Assembly (NCBI GenBank): GCA_002452695.1
Contig: DKFA01000114.1
Coordinates: 1-14,393 of the forward strand
DNA: 14,393 bases
Source: Dehalococcoidia bacterium UBA6808
GTDB lineage: Bacteria; Chloroflexota; Dehalococcoidia; GIF9; UBA5629
Direction: 5' to 3'
Under the pieces are notes generated by a model that worked only from the letters and a program-made list of their open reading frames with translations, was not told where the DNA came from and did not search any database. Shown here one piece after another: positions 1-6,467 of the stretch; position 1 is the first letter of the stretch, and each line of letters starts with the position of its first letter. The translations under genes and the position numbers were made by a program.

Positions 1-72
1 CTGGCTATTTTTACTCATTAATTTTTGCTTTTATGTGAAGGGACCTACCTGCATGTCTGTTGATATTTTACT

Positions 73-366
73 TTACCTGCCCGGTTTTATAGTGCTGTAG
101 CATTCGCTACAGTAGACAGGCCGGTCCAATCGAGGTTCGAATGGTAACTCGGTCTGTTTGCTGCATTTAGCACATACTGCAGAGAACATCTTCCTCTTGT
201 GGTTGCCGTTGCTGTCGCGAGATGCTCTCCTCGTCTGCCTGCATTCCTCACAACGCTTGGGATCGTTAGTGAACCCCTTCGACGCGTGAAATTCCTGGTT
301 TGCAGCGCTGAATACAAATTCTTTGCCACAATCCGCGCAAGTGATCGTTTTGTCTGTGAAACCCAT
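73..366 (-). CDS. Small double zinc-ribbon protein
   Basis: This is a 97-residue protein built of two four-cysteine zinc ribbons. The first uses Cys10, Cys13, Cys39 and Cys42, and the second uses Cys65, Cys68, Cys86 and Cys89. The segment ELPFEPRLDRPVYC in the second ribbon matches the short zinc-ribbon family (zf-Trcl-like) common in Chloroflexota and candidate phyla, where its function is unproven; nucleic-acid or ribosome association is a guess. An in-frame ATG lies 18 codons upstream (420), but I chose the ATG at 366 because a perfect AGGAGG sits 7 nt before it. The gene stands alone, and a sigma70-like promoter lies about 125 nt upstream of the start. The linker between the ribbons (about 43-60) is rich in Arg and Lys, consistent with nucleic-acid contact. 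There is no signal peptide, so it is probably cytoplasmic. Confidence 0.85.
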   Translation of the reverse strand: MGFTDKTITCADCGKEFVFSAANQEFHASKGFTNDPKRCEECRQTRRASRDSNGNHKRKMFSAVCAKCSKQTELPFEPRLDRPVYCSECYSTIKPGR

Positions 367-373
367 GAATAAT

Positions 374-379
374 CCTCCT
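374..379 (-). promoter_or_regulatory. Shine-Dalgarno site of the zinc-ribbon gene
   Basis: On the minus strand this reads AGGAGG, 7 nt before the ATG at 366. It decides the start of the zinc-ribbon protein against the longer frame opening at 420. Confidence 0.8.
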
Positions 380-491
380 GATGAGTTAACTAATGGCTTA
401 AAAGCGGGGATTCTGAACAAAGACTAAGCTAAGTGGGGTGAGACTTTAACGTAATTCTGTCAGCAACTACCGGTACTAAACCACCAATATA

Positions 492-520
492 ACTATACGC
501 TAAAAAGAAAAGTCAGTCAA
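492..520 (-). promoter_or_regulatory. Sigma70-like promoter of the zinc-ribbon gene
   Basis: On the minus strand, TTGACT (520-515) is followed after 17 bp by TATAGT (497-492), close to the vegetative consensus at ideal spacing. Transcription would start near 485, giving a leader of about 120 nt before the ATG at 366. The rest of the 367-683 gap is AT-rich and holds no supportable gene. A TATAAT-like hexamer at 622-627 could serve the plus-strand lipoprotein gene, but I see no good -35 for it. Confidence 0.6.
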
Positions 521-683
521 ATTCATTGATAAAAATTTTCTATTACAAATATATGTGATTTCAATAAATATTTTAGCAGTTCACCTATTTGCAGGACTGT
601 AAATGCAGGAAACAGATAGTATATAATGAGGTAATATAAATCAATGAAAAATCCTATTATCGATTGAGAACAGCGGAGCAGTA

Positions 684-1451
684 ATGATGTGCAGTCGAAA
701 TAGTGTAAATAGCAAAGAAGGGGAAAAGGCAGCAAAGCCAGACCAGGTTGGGTGGATAAGTGGAGCGGCTGTTCTTCTGATCAGTTTGATGATGGCCGTT
801 CCGGTGATGAGTGCGTGCACGATCAATGAGGCAGCACAGACTCCGCTGCCTGCCGATCAGCCTGCTGCCCAACCACCCGTAACGACGCCTGACGCGACTA
901 CGCCGTCCATACCTGTTACACCTGTTCCGGCTGCTCCCGCCACGCCTGCTGCTCCGGCAGAGGCAACGCCTGCAGCATCCACGCCGATTGTGACTGTAAC
1001 CCCGCCGGCCAAACCCATTCCTACAGTGGTCCCTCCGGAGTTGGAAAATATCGTCAAGACAGAAGCCTGCAAGATGACGATAACGCTGCAGGATATGGGG
1101 CCGGGTTGGATAAAGGGCAACCCGGTCCCGCCTTCCAGGGGAGAGATTATCTCAGCCTGCACTGTACATTATTATATGGGCAGTTCATTTTCTCCTGTAC
1201 TGCAGAATACGGTCGCTGTTTACCGCAGCCTGAGCTACGCACAGCGGGCGTATGCCAAAGAAGAAGCCAGTCATATCAATAAGACACACCCGCCGTTTGG
1301 CGATGAATGTTTCATGGATACTTCCGTGCCCATTAATAAACTGCTGGTCTTCCGCAAGGTGAATGTGGTGGTATGGATCTGGCTGCAGAATGATAAGAAA
1401 GGTGAACTCGAACCGTACGCCAGGATCGTAGAGCAGAGGATTATACAGTAA
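684..1451 (+). CDS. Putative lipoprotein with Ala/Pro/Thr-rich linker
   Basis: This 255-residue exported protein has a long charged N-region (1-24), a hydrophobic segment (about 26-44) and a lipobox-like VMSAC ending at Cys45. It is therefore probably lipidated and surface-anchored; Met at -3 of the lipobox is atypical. Residues about 50-120 are a low-complexity Pro/Ala/Thr linker, typical of a spacer through a cell envelope. Residues 121-255 form a compact domain with Cys129, Cys159 and Cys209 and the motifs GPGWIKG, VAVYRS, FGDECFMD and VVVWIWLQ. I do not recognise a named family for this domain; it looks like a lineage-specific extracellular domain. The start is ATG at 684 (a second ATG follows directly), behind a modest GGAG at 674-677. 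A strong terminator closes the unit at 1522-1555, so it is monocistronic. Confidence 0.75.
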   Translation: MMCSRNSVNSKEGEKAAKPDQVGWISGAAVLLISLMMAVPVMSACTINEAAQTPLPADQPAAQPPVTTPDATTPSIPVTPVPAAPATPAAPAEATPAASTPIVTVTPPAKPIPTVVPPELENIVKTEACKMTITLQDMGPGWIKGNPVPPSRGEIISACTVHYYMGSSFSPVLQNTVAVYRSLSYAQRAYAKEEASHINKTHPPFGDECFMDTSVPINKLLVFRKVNVVVWIWLQNDKKGELEPYARIVEQRIIQ

Positions 1452-1521
1452 GCTATGTTCCGCCTGGCAAGACGGCGGGCTATGTCAAATAGTAACATGT
1501 CCATTTATCTACACCGCTAAA

Positions 1522-1555
1522 AAGAACAGCCCTGCTTTGTAGCAGGGCTGTTCTT
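1522..1555. terminator. Strong hairpin terminator between convergent genes
   Basis: A perfect 15-bp stem (1522-1536 with 1541-1555) closes on a TTGT tetraloop. The arms begin with AA and end with TT, so each strand has a short A/T tract beside the stem. It lies between the plus-strand lipoprotein gene and the convergent minus-strand small gene, and can serve both directions. Confidence 0.8.
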
Positions 1556-1579
1556 ATAGAAGTAATCTGAGCTTCTATA

Positions 1580-1696
1580 TTACCAGATGTCAGGGCGGGG
1601 TTTATTGTTGACTTTGGTTATCTCGAGTTCTTCCCTAATATGGCGAATAATCCTGCTCAGCAACGAACTGGCCTGATTTGAAACTGTCTTATGCAT
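1580..1696 (-). CDS. 38-residue small protein
   Basis: This short reading frame runs from ATG at 1696 to TAA at 1580, with an AAGGAG Shine-Dalgarno site 9 nt upstream (1711-1706). The product starts MHKTVSNQASSLLSRIIR and ends KPRPDIW. Residues about 5-28 look like an amphipathic helix with alternating hydrophobic and Arg/Glu residues, followed by a short Pro-rich tail. There is no signal peptide or membrane segment. It faces the lipoprotein gene across a shared terminator. I do not recognise the family. The good ribosome site, its position flush against a terminator and the absence of any overlapping gene argue that it is real, but a chance frame of this length cannot be excluded. Confidence 0.5.
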   Translation of the reverse strand: MHKTVSNQASSLLSRIIRHIREELEITKVNNKPRPDIW

Positions 1697-1705
1697 TTGC
1701 TTTTT

Positions 1706-1711
1706 CTCCTT
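1706..1711 (-). promoter_or_regulatory. Shine-Dalgarno site of the 38-residue gene
   Basis: On the minus strand this reads AAGGAG, 9 nt before the ATG at 1696. It is the main support for calling the small gene. A possible weak promoter further upstream (TTGGTA, 17 bp, TGTTAT on the minus strand, about 1731-1759) is too poor to call. Confidence 0.5.
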
Positions 1712-1854
1712 GTGACCTTCCCATTGATAACATATTAGAAGCAGGTAGTTACCAAACAGTTAACTGCTGGCGCCATAAGTTAAGAAAGTGTTACAAAAAC
1801 GGGAAAAATAGGTAAAAATTCAGGGAGAATAATGATTTCTAATCGTAAAACAAG

Positions 1855-1930
1855 TGGTAGGCCGTATAGGAATCGAACCTATGACCCACTGATTAAAAGT
1901 CAGTTGCTCTACCAACTGAGCTAACGGCCC
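1855..1930 (-). tRNA. tRNA-Lys (anticodon UUU)
   Basis: A complete 76-nt cloverleaf reads from 1930 to 1855. The acceptor stem is GGGCCGT with ACGGCCT, including one G-U pair at position 1-72. The D-stem is GCTC/GAGC, the anticodon stem ACTGA/TCAGT carries the loop CTTTTAA (anticodon TTT), and the T-arm is ATAGG TTCGATT CCTAT. The discriminator is A and the CCA end is encoded. Confidence 0.97.
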
Positions 1931-2226
1931 ATGAACAGCCTGAATCTTCAGACCGAGTATGAAGTTTATCATAATCCAGTCTCATCCGGCAATTCCAGTT
2001 GTTTACTCTGTTAGGAGTCTATTATTTTGTCATAGGGTTAAACGCTGTCAGTCGATTTGAATGCCCAGAGGCAGGGCTGCTCTCATATGTATGAAAGGAA
2101 TGGGCAAAAAGTACTACCCGGAAAGGTACCATCAGGCGATAGTTAATTGTTGGCCCGGGTGTTATGCTGTTTGTCATAAGGAGAGTACGCAGAATTAGCA
2201 GAGTGCTCATTGAGGGACGTGAACAG

Positions 2227-2703
2227 ATGAGCAACATGATTAAAGCAGAAACTCAAGACATTGAAGATGCGCTGGCGCTTCGCCGGCATATTGCCGAGCT
2301 GGAGGGTTTGGAGGTTTCACACATTCAGGTTGTAAAATCAAACGCCGCTGTCAAAGCTGGAAGGAGGTCAGGCGTCAGGCAGCACAGGGAAGGCATATTA
2401 ATCAGCACGCGACAGGGTTCATTGATTGATGGCAATCAGGTATTGCTGGAGATGCTTGGATGTACTATTGAAGAGCTTTTTGGATTGAATATAACTGATC
2501 TGTGCATAAACCCGATAGACGGAGCAGCATTCCTTGAGGAACTGGATAAAAAGGGGTATGTGGTCGACTACAAGATTAAGCTGCGCAGGATGGATGGCAG
2601 CGAGGTTGTCTGCATGCTGACATCAACCATCCGCTGGTACAATGATGACAGTATCCCCGACAACCAGCCGTTGTTCAAGACGTGGGTCAGGATGGCCAGA
2701 TAA
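2227..2703 (+). CDS. Stand-alone PAS-domain protein
   Basis: This 158-residue protein has a short N-terminal helical region (about 8-35) and one PAS fold at about 55-137. The PAS signature includes GNQVLLEMLGCTIEELFG, a middle segment where an S-box acidic loop would lie, and the closing strand pattern YKIKLRRMDGSEVVC. No kinase, GGDEF, HTH or other output domain is fused, so it is presumably a sensor or protein-interaction subunit acting through a partner; ligand and partner are unknown. The frame is open from ATG 2164, but I place the start at 2227 because GAGGGA lies 9 nt before it and the extra 21 residues are Arg-rich and unlike a PAS N-cap. The gene ends at a terminator shared with the convergent MFS gene. 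The 233-bp gap on its left (1931-2163) shows nothing I can name. Confidence 0.75.
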   Translation: MSNMIKAETQDIEDALALRRHIAELEGLEVSHIQVVKSNAAVKAGRRSGVRQHREGILISTRQGSLIDGNQVLLEMLGCTIEELFGLNITDLCINPIDGAAFLEELDKKGYVVDYKIKLRRMDGSEVVCMLTSTIRWYNDDSIPDNQPLFKTWVRMAR

Positions 2704-2723
2704 AACAGCCGACATCGGTGAGA

Positions 2724-2760
2724 AAAGCGCCCTGCCAGTTTTTTGATGTCGGGGCGCTTT
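2724..2760. terminator. Bidirectional terminator between PAS and MFS genes
   Basis: AAAGCGCCC (2724-2732) pairs perfectly with GGGCGCTTT (2752-2760) around a 19-nt T-rich loop. The right arm runs into the reverse-strand stop codon of the MFS gene and continues as TTTATTTATT on the plus strand. On the minus strand the stem is followed by TTTTCT. A second pair, GACATC (2711-2716) with GATGTC (2745-2750), would interleave with this stem and may form an alternative fold. Confidence 0.65.
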
Positions 2761-3976
2761 ATTTATTGTGAAAAAACGGGTGCTCATGTGCAAAGGCCTG
2801 GAAGGCAGTGGCAGCCAGAGCGATAACAGCGGCAGCGGCATAAAGCGGGAAATTGTATCCTGCAATATCTGCCAGCCAACCCAGCAGGACGGGACCGACC
2901 ATCAGGCCAACGTCGCTCAGCGCCCGGAAGATGCTCAATCCTGTGCTCCGATTTTCGCTGGTCAATATGTCGGCCAGGTAGGCGGCAGGGATCGCCCCGA
3001 CCATGCTGGTACCGATGCCCATTATCACGCAGCTCAGAACCAGGAAGCTGTAGTTGTAGCTGAAAGCTATCATGACTAGCGACACTGAAAGGAAGATGCA
3101 GCCGAGCAGGATCAATGGTTTGCGCCCCACGTTGTCTGAGAGGCGGCCGCTGATGAACATGAATATCACATTGATGCCGGCTATAATGGAAAGCGCTATG
3201 CCTATTTCGGCGGCGCTGATGTGCAGCCGTTCACTGGCCAGCAGGGGGAAAATCTGATTGCGTGAGCCATTGCTCATCATAAACACCACCAGTGAGACAA
3301 GGCAGATGAGCATGAAATTGACGTCGACCAGTAGCGCCTTGAGCTGTTTGACTGTCTCGGTAACATGGCCGTTGATTTTATTGGGTACTACTGCATCAGG
3401 ATCAGTGCTTGGACGGGTTTCGGGTAGACGCAGATAAGCCCAGATGGCAGACAACAGTGAGAGGACGCCGTAAACGTAAAAGATCGACCGCATACCGAAA
3501 TACTGACCGATGAACCCGCCTATGAAAGGTCCGAGACCGAAGCCTACCCATAGGCAGCCCTGGGCGATGCTCATGTTGCTGCCACGATTGGATGTTGTGC
3601 TGATATCGGCGAGCATGACCATGGATGCCGTATTGAAAAGGCCCGAACCTGCTCCTTGCACGGCGCGGCATAAAAGCAGTTGCCAGAAATCGGTGGCCAG
3701 GCCGCAGCCGAATGAACCGGCAGACAACAGAACAGGGCCGGCGATCAGGGTGGGACGGCGGCCGAAGACATCTGATATCCGGCCGGATGGGATATCCATA
3801 ACAGCGCGCGCGGCGGCAAAGATGGTTACGATAAACCCCACCATGGTGATGTTGAGGCCGAAATCGCGCGCGTATAATGGCAGGATAGGGCTGGCCAACC
3901 CCATCCCAAGCATCATAATCGCACCTTCGATGCAGAGGATTATGAGGGTTTCATTAACACGCAGATTGTTAAACAA
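2759..3976 (-). CDS. MFS transporter, drug:H+ antiporter type (DHA1-like)
   Basis: This 405-residue integral membrane protein has the length and hydrophobic pattern of a 12-helix major facilitator. Motif A occurs in both halves, GRISDVFGRRP at 65-75 and GRLSDNVGRKP at 277-287. Helix 4 has the motif-B form RAVQGAG (Arg104) and helix 5 carries the antiporter motif GFGLGPFIGG (about 145-154), pointing to proton-coupled export of a small molecule. The substrate cannot be read from sequence. A hydrophilic central loop lies at about 184-215. The start is TTG at 3976, because no in-frame ATG or GTG lies between the upstream stop and helix 1, and the ATGATG at residues 21-22 would cut helix 1. No convincing Shine-Dalgarno site precedes the TTG, so the exact start is uncertain. 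The gene is divergent from the esterase gene and convergent with the PAS gene. Confidence 0.9.
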   Translation of the reverse strand: MFNNLRVNETLIILCIEGAIMMLGMGLASPILPLYARDFGLNITMVGFIVTIFAAARAVMDIPSGRISDVFGRRPTLIAGPVLLSAGSFGCGLATDFWQLLLCRAVQGAGSGLFNTASMVMLADISTTSNRGSNMSIAQGCLWVGFGLGPFIGGFIGQYFGMRSIFYVYGVLSLLSAIWAYLRLPETRPSTDPDAVVPNKINGHVTETVKQLKALLVDVNFMLICLVSLVVFMMSNGSRNQIFPLLASERLHISAAEIGIALSIIAGINVIFMFISGRLSDNVGRKPLILLGCIFLSVSLVMIAFSYNYSFLVLSCVIMGIGTSMVGAIPAAYLADILTSENRSTGLSIFRALSDVGLMVGPVLLGWLADIAGYNFPLYAAAAVIALAATAFQAFAHEHPFFHNK

Positions 3977-4100
3977 ATCTGTATTGGTCTGGATTGATGA
4001 AGATACATGTCGGATAAACTACTTTAATAAATTACGTTTTGACTGTATATTATAATACTATCGGTTAATTTTATCTGCGCTGCAGATTTGGAGGAGCGCC
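3977..4100. promoter_or_regulatory. Divergent intergenic region between MFS and esterase genes
   Basis: This AT-rich gap must hold promoters for both divergent genes. A TATAAT hexamer lies at 4051-4056, and its complement also reads as a -10 on the other strand, but neither has a properly spaced -35; TTGACT at 4039-4044 is only 6 bp away. A perfect inverted repeat ATCTGC-GCT-GCAGAT (4073-4087) sits directly before the esterase Shine-Dalgarno site GGAGG (4090-4094). Confidence 0.35.
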
Positions 4101-5693
4101 ATGAGCAAGCTGGATGAACTGATCAGGTCGCTGCCGAAAAAGGAAGTTGTTACAAAGAGTGGTCCGGTGCAGGGCTACATCATCAACGGGATATGCGTAT
4201 TTAAAGGTATCCCCTACGCCGCCGCACCGGAGGGAGACCTGCGCTGGCGGCCGCCCCAGCCGCGGAAGACTTGGAGCGAGCCGTTAAGCTGCCTGAAAAA
4301 CGGCAATGTCTGCCCCCAGGACAGCTTGAGATTCCCGGTTTACGGTCAGATGGGCGAGGACTGCCTCAACCTGAATATCTGGACGCCGGAAAAACCGGCG
4401 GGGCGCTGCACGGTGATGGTCTGGCTGCATGGTGGAGGTTTCAGCACGGGAGCGGGGTCTCTGCCGATTTATGACGGCAGCTATTTTGCCTCTCAGGGCG
4501 CTGTGGTTGTCACCCTGAACTACAGGCTGAATGTGCTGGGCTATCTTGCACATCCTGAACTTACCTCAGAATCAGGCAACGGTTGTTCAGGCAATTATGG
4601 AATGATGGACCAGATTTTTGCCCTAAAGTGGATAAAAGAGAATATAGCCGGTTTCGGCGGCGATCCTGATAGGGTGACTATCTTCGGGGAATCGGCAGGT
4701 GGAGCGAGCGTAGTTGCGCTGATGTCATCACCCCTTGCGGTAGGGCTGTTCCACAGAGCTATCGCACAAAGTCCGGGCTATACCCCGTACAGATTGAGAA
4801 AACTTGGACATAAACAGGGACACCTGGAAAGCGCCGAGGCGATGGGAATATTGTTTGCCGAGAGCCTGGGGTTGAAGGGAAACAAAGGGGTTATCGAAAA
4901 GATGAGGCAAATGCCTGCTGAGCAGTTGTCGAATGAGTGGTTCAAGATTGCCCAGTTAAACTGGAAGGGCACCGGTGCAGCAGGAAGCTGGATGCTCAAC
5001 CATTTGATTATAGACGGTCATGTGCTGCATGAGGCGCCGGGAGAGGTATTCCGCAAAGGTAAACAGCACAACGTGCCTTTCTTAATAGGTACTAATGCCG
5101 ACGAGGGAACCCTGTTTGAGTTCCTATTTTTTGGTGATAATCAGAGCAAGGGCAAATACCTGCATTACGTTAAAGAGGTTTTTATTAATGGGTATGAAAA
5201 GGTGGTTGAGCATTTCGGAGATGGCGACGGTGACAGGACCCGTGTACCTGTGAGCGATCTGATGGGAAGCTATTTCCAGGCCGGGGCGCGAAGGCTGGCA
5301 AGGAGTATGGCTAATCTACAACCCCAGACCTACCGTTACCTGTTCAATATGCCGCCCAAATTCTTTATCTATCAGATACCAGAGATACTAGAAATGCCAG
5401 ACTGGCAGAAACGTTTTGGCGTCTATCACGCTGCTGAGATACCCTATGTCTTTCATTTCATGGCGTTGCCCGGCATGACAGAGGCGGATAAAACCTTGTC
5501 GGAACACATGGCGGCATACTGGGCGCGTTTTGCTGCTACGGGAGATCCCAACGGCGAAGGCGCCAAGCAATGGCCGAGATATTCTTCTCAGGATGAGAGC
5601 TATATCTTGCTGGATGATCCGATCTCGATCGGAAGCGGCTACATGGAGCGCCATTGCGACTGTGTGGATGAAGTCGAAGGGCTAATAGTGTAG
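4101..5693 (+). CDS. Type-B carboxylesterase
   Basis: This 530-residue alpha/beta hydrolase belongs to the carboxylesterase type B (PnbA/cholinesterase) family, which hydrolyses carboxylic esters. It is full length for the family and has no signal peptide, so it is likely cytoplasmic. The N-terminal signature FKGIPYAAAPEGDLRW (35-50) is typical. The oxyanion-hole loop is HGGGFSTGAG (110-119) and the nucleophile elbow is GESAG (196-200, Ser198). The acid is probably Glu335 in TNADEGTLFE and the general base His443 in VYHAAEIPY, so the triad appears intact. Cys71 and Cys88 match the positions of the conserved first disulfide of secreted relatives. The start ATG has GGAGGAG 4-10 nt upstream. It is a single gene, divergent from an exporter gene; a joint role such as export of esterase products is only a guess. 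The natural substrate is unknown. Confidence 0.93.
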   Translation: MSKLDELIRSLPKKEVVTKSGPVQGYIINGICVFKGIPYAAAPEGDLRWRPPQPRKTWSEPLSCLKNGNVCPQDSLRFPVYGQMGEDCLNLNIWTPEKPAGRCTVMVWLHGGGFSTGAGSLPIYDGSYFASQGAVVVTLNYRLNVLGYLAHPELTSESGNGCSGNYGMMDQIFALKWIKENIAGFGGDPDRVTIFGESAGGASVVALMSSPLAVGLFHRAIAQSPGYTPYRLRKLGHKQGHLESAEAMGILFAESLGLKGNKGVIEKMRQMPAEQLSNEWFKIAQLNWKGTGAAGSWMLNHLIIDGHVLHEAPGEVFRKGKQHNVPFLIGTNADEGTLFEFLFFGDNQSKGKYLHYVKEVFINGYEKVVEHFGDGDGDRTRVPVSDLMGSYFQAGARRLARSMANLQPQTYRYLFNMPPKFFIYQIPEILEMPDWQKRFGVYHAAEIPYVFHFMALPGMTEADKTLSEHMAAYWARFAATGDPNGEGAKQWPRYSSQDESYILLDDPISIGSGYMERHCDCVDEVEGLIV

Positions 5694-5795
5694 ACGGACC
5701 AAACAGTTGAATAATAATCGAGGAAGTAAAGATAAAGTTACAAATCGGAGAAAATTGTATAGAGTTTTCAGGAATATACACACTATGGTGAATGA

Positions 5796-5870
5796 TGGAG
5801 CGGGTGAAGGGATTCGGACCCTCGACGTTTTGCTTGGGAAGCAAACACTCTACCGCTGAGTTACACCCGC
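5796..5870 (-). tRNA. tRNA-Gly (anticodon CCC)
   Basis: A complete 75-nt cloverleaf reads from 5870 to 5796. The acceptor stem is GCGGGTG/CACCCGC, the D-stem ACTC/GAGT, and the anticodon stem TTTGC/GCAAA carries the loop TTCCCAA (anticodon CCC). The T-arm GAGGG/CCCTT has one G-U pair. The discriminator is U and the CCA end is encoded. It follows trmO on the same strand by 19 bp but has its own promoter. The 102-bp gap to the esterase gene holds nothing identifiable. Confidence 0.97.
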
Positions 5871-5879
5871 ACCGGCTTT

Positions 5880-5909
5880 ATATTAGATTCTAAGTCAGGG
5901 GGCTGTCAA
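5880..5909 (-). promoter_or_regulatory. Promoter of tRNA-Gly inside the trmO tail
   Basis: On the minus strand, a perfect TTGACA (5909-5904) is followed after 18 bp by TAATAT (5885-5880). The predicted start falls within a few bases of the mature tRNA 5' end at 5870. The -35 lies inside the last codons of trmO, whose stop is at 5892-5890. Confidence 0.65.
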
Positions 5910-6357
5910 GTTGACTGCTAGTACTTGTGGCCCAGCCGGGCAGCTTGATTTGAGACGCGGCTATGCCTGAGGGGAAATAGCCTTTAATATCAATAACGGG
6001 CGTGCCGTTGAGAGCATCCAGCCCCTTTATGCTGAGCACATTGCCTTTCCTGCCGACCAGTTGCACTGTCGTGACGGCAATAGGATTGGGGCGCGCCGGG
6101 CTGTGGGTTGCAAAGACGCCTGTGAGCGGGTTGCAAGGATTGCCGCGTGGATGGACCTTGAGAACACGGCGCTGCGCAACAGTGATACGGTCAAGCCAGA
6201 AGACAACGACCACATGGGAGAAATCATCTATTCCTTCCAGTGCTTCGCTATAGGCAGGATCTATCACGATATGTGAAATGTCATTGCCGCCCTCCAGGCG
6301 TTCGCTCCTGGTAAATGTGTTGTCTACCGTCCCGATAACCTTAATGGTGAGGCGCAT
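5890..6357 (-). CDS. trmO: TrmO-family tRNA methyltransferase (TsaA-like)
   Basis: This 155-residue protein is a TsaA/YaeB beta-barrel domain. In characterised members TrmO uses S-adenosylmethionine to N6-methylate t6A37 in a tRNA anticodon loop, chiefly tRNA-Thr. Hallmarks seen here are IKVIGTVDNTF near the N-terminus, LEGIDDFSHVVVVFWLDR in the middle, HPRGNP, and the signature GVFATHSPARPNPIAV. It is shorter than the E. coli enzyme and lacks its C-terminal extension, as do many anaerobe and archaeal homologues. The frame stays open to 6486, but I start at ATG 6357 because family homology begins there and the upstream stretch would overlap the fumarase gene. The Shine-Dalgarno site is weak. 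It lies 110 bp downstream of the fumarase beta gene and may be the last protein gene of that operon. Substrate assignment is by family only. Confidence 0.85.
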   Translation of the reverse strand: MRLTIKVIGTVDNTFTRSERLEGGNDISHIVIDPAYSEALEGIDDFSHVVVVFWLDRITVAQRRVLKVHPRGNPCNPLTGVFATHSPARPNPIAVTTVQLVGRKGNVLSIKGLDALNGTPVIDIKGYFPSGIAASQIKLPGWATSTSSQLDSPLT

Positions 6358-6467
6358 GCATCCAGTATATACGATCAAACTGGCAGGCAGCAATATGCCG
6401 GAACAGCAGATTGAAAACAGTTTGGTCTGGCTGCCTGCAGTCGAACGGACATAAAGCGATGGATAGA

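Noticed and set aside
523..735. A hydrophobic 70-codon frame on the minus strand that could pass for a membrane peptide
   Set aside because: It arises from AT-rich intergenic sequence, overlaps the start of the lipoprotein gene and lacks a convincing ribosome site.
857..1162. A 101-codon Gly/Ala/Val-rich frame on the minus strand
   Set aside because: It is the antisense image of the Ala/Pro/Thr-rich linker of the lipoprotein; codon bias of the linker keeps the opposite strand open.
1931..2163. A 27-codon frame starting right after tRNA-Lys on the plus strand
   Set aside because: Its start abuts the tRNA with no ribosome site, and the peptide has no notable features.
3510..4055. A 181-codon open frame on the plus strand
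   Set aside because: It lies almost wholly antisense to the MFS gene, is rich in Pro, Arg and Met in the way of a shadow frame, and has no ribosome site; the MFS motifs on the other strand are unmistakable.
6358..6467. Inverted repeat GCAGGCAGC / GCTGCCTGC between the fumarase beta gene and trmO, considered as a terminator
   Set aside because: The 9-bp arms are separated by a loop of nearly 40 nt and no T-tract follows, so it is a poor terminator and may be chance.
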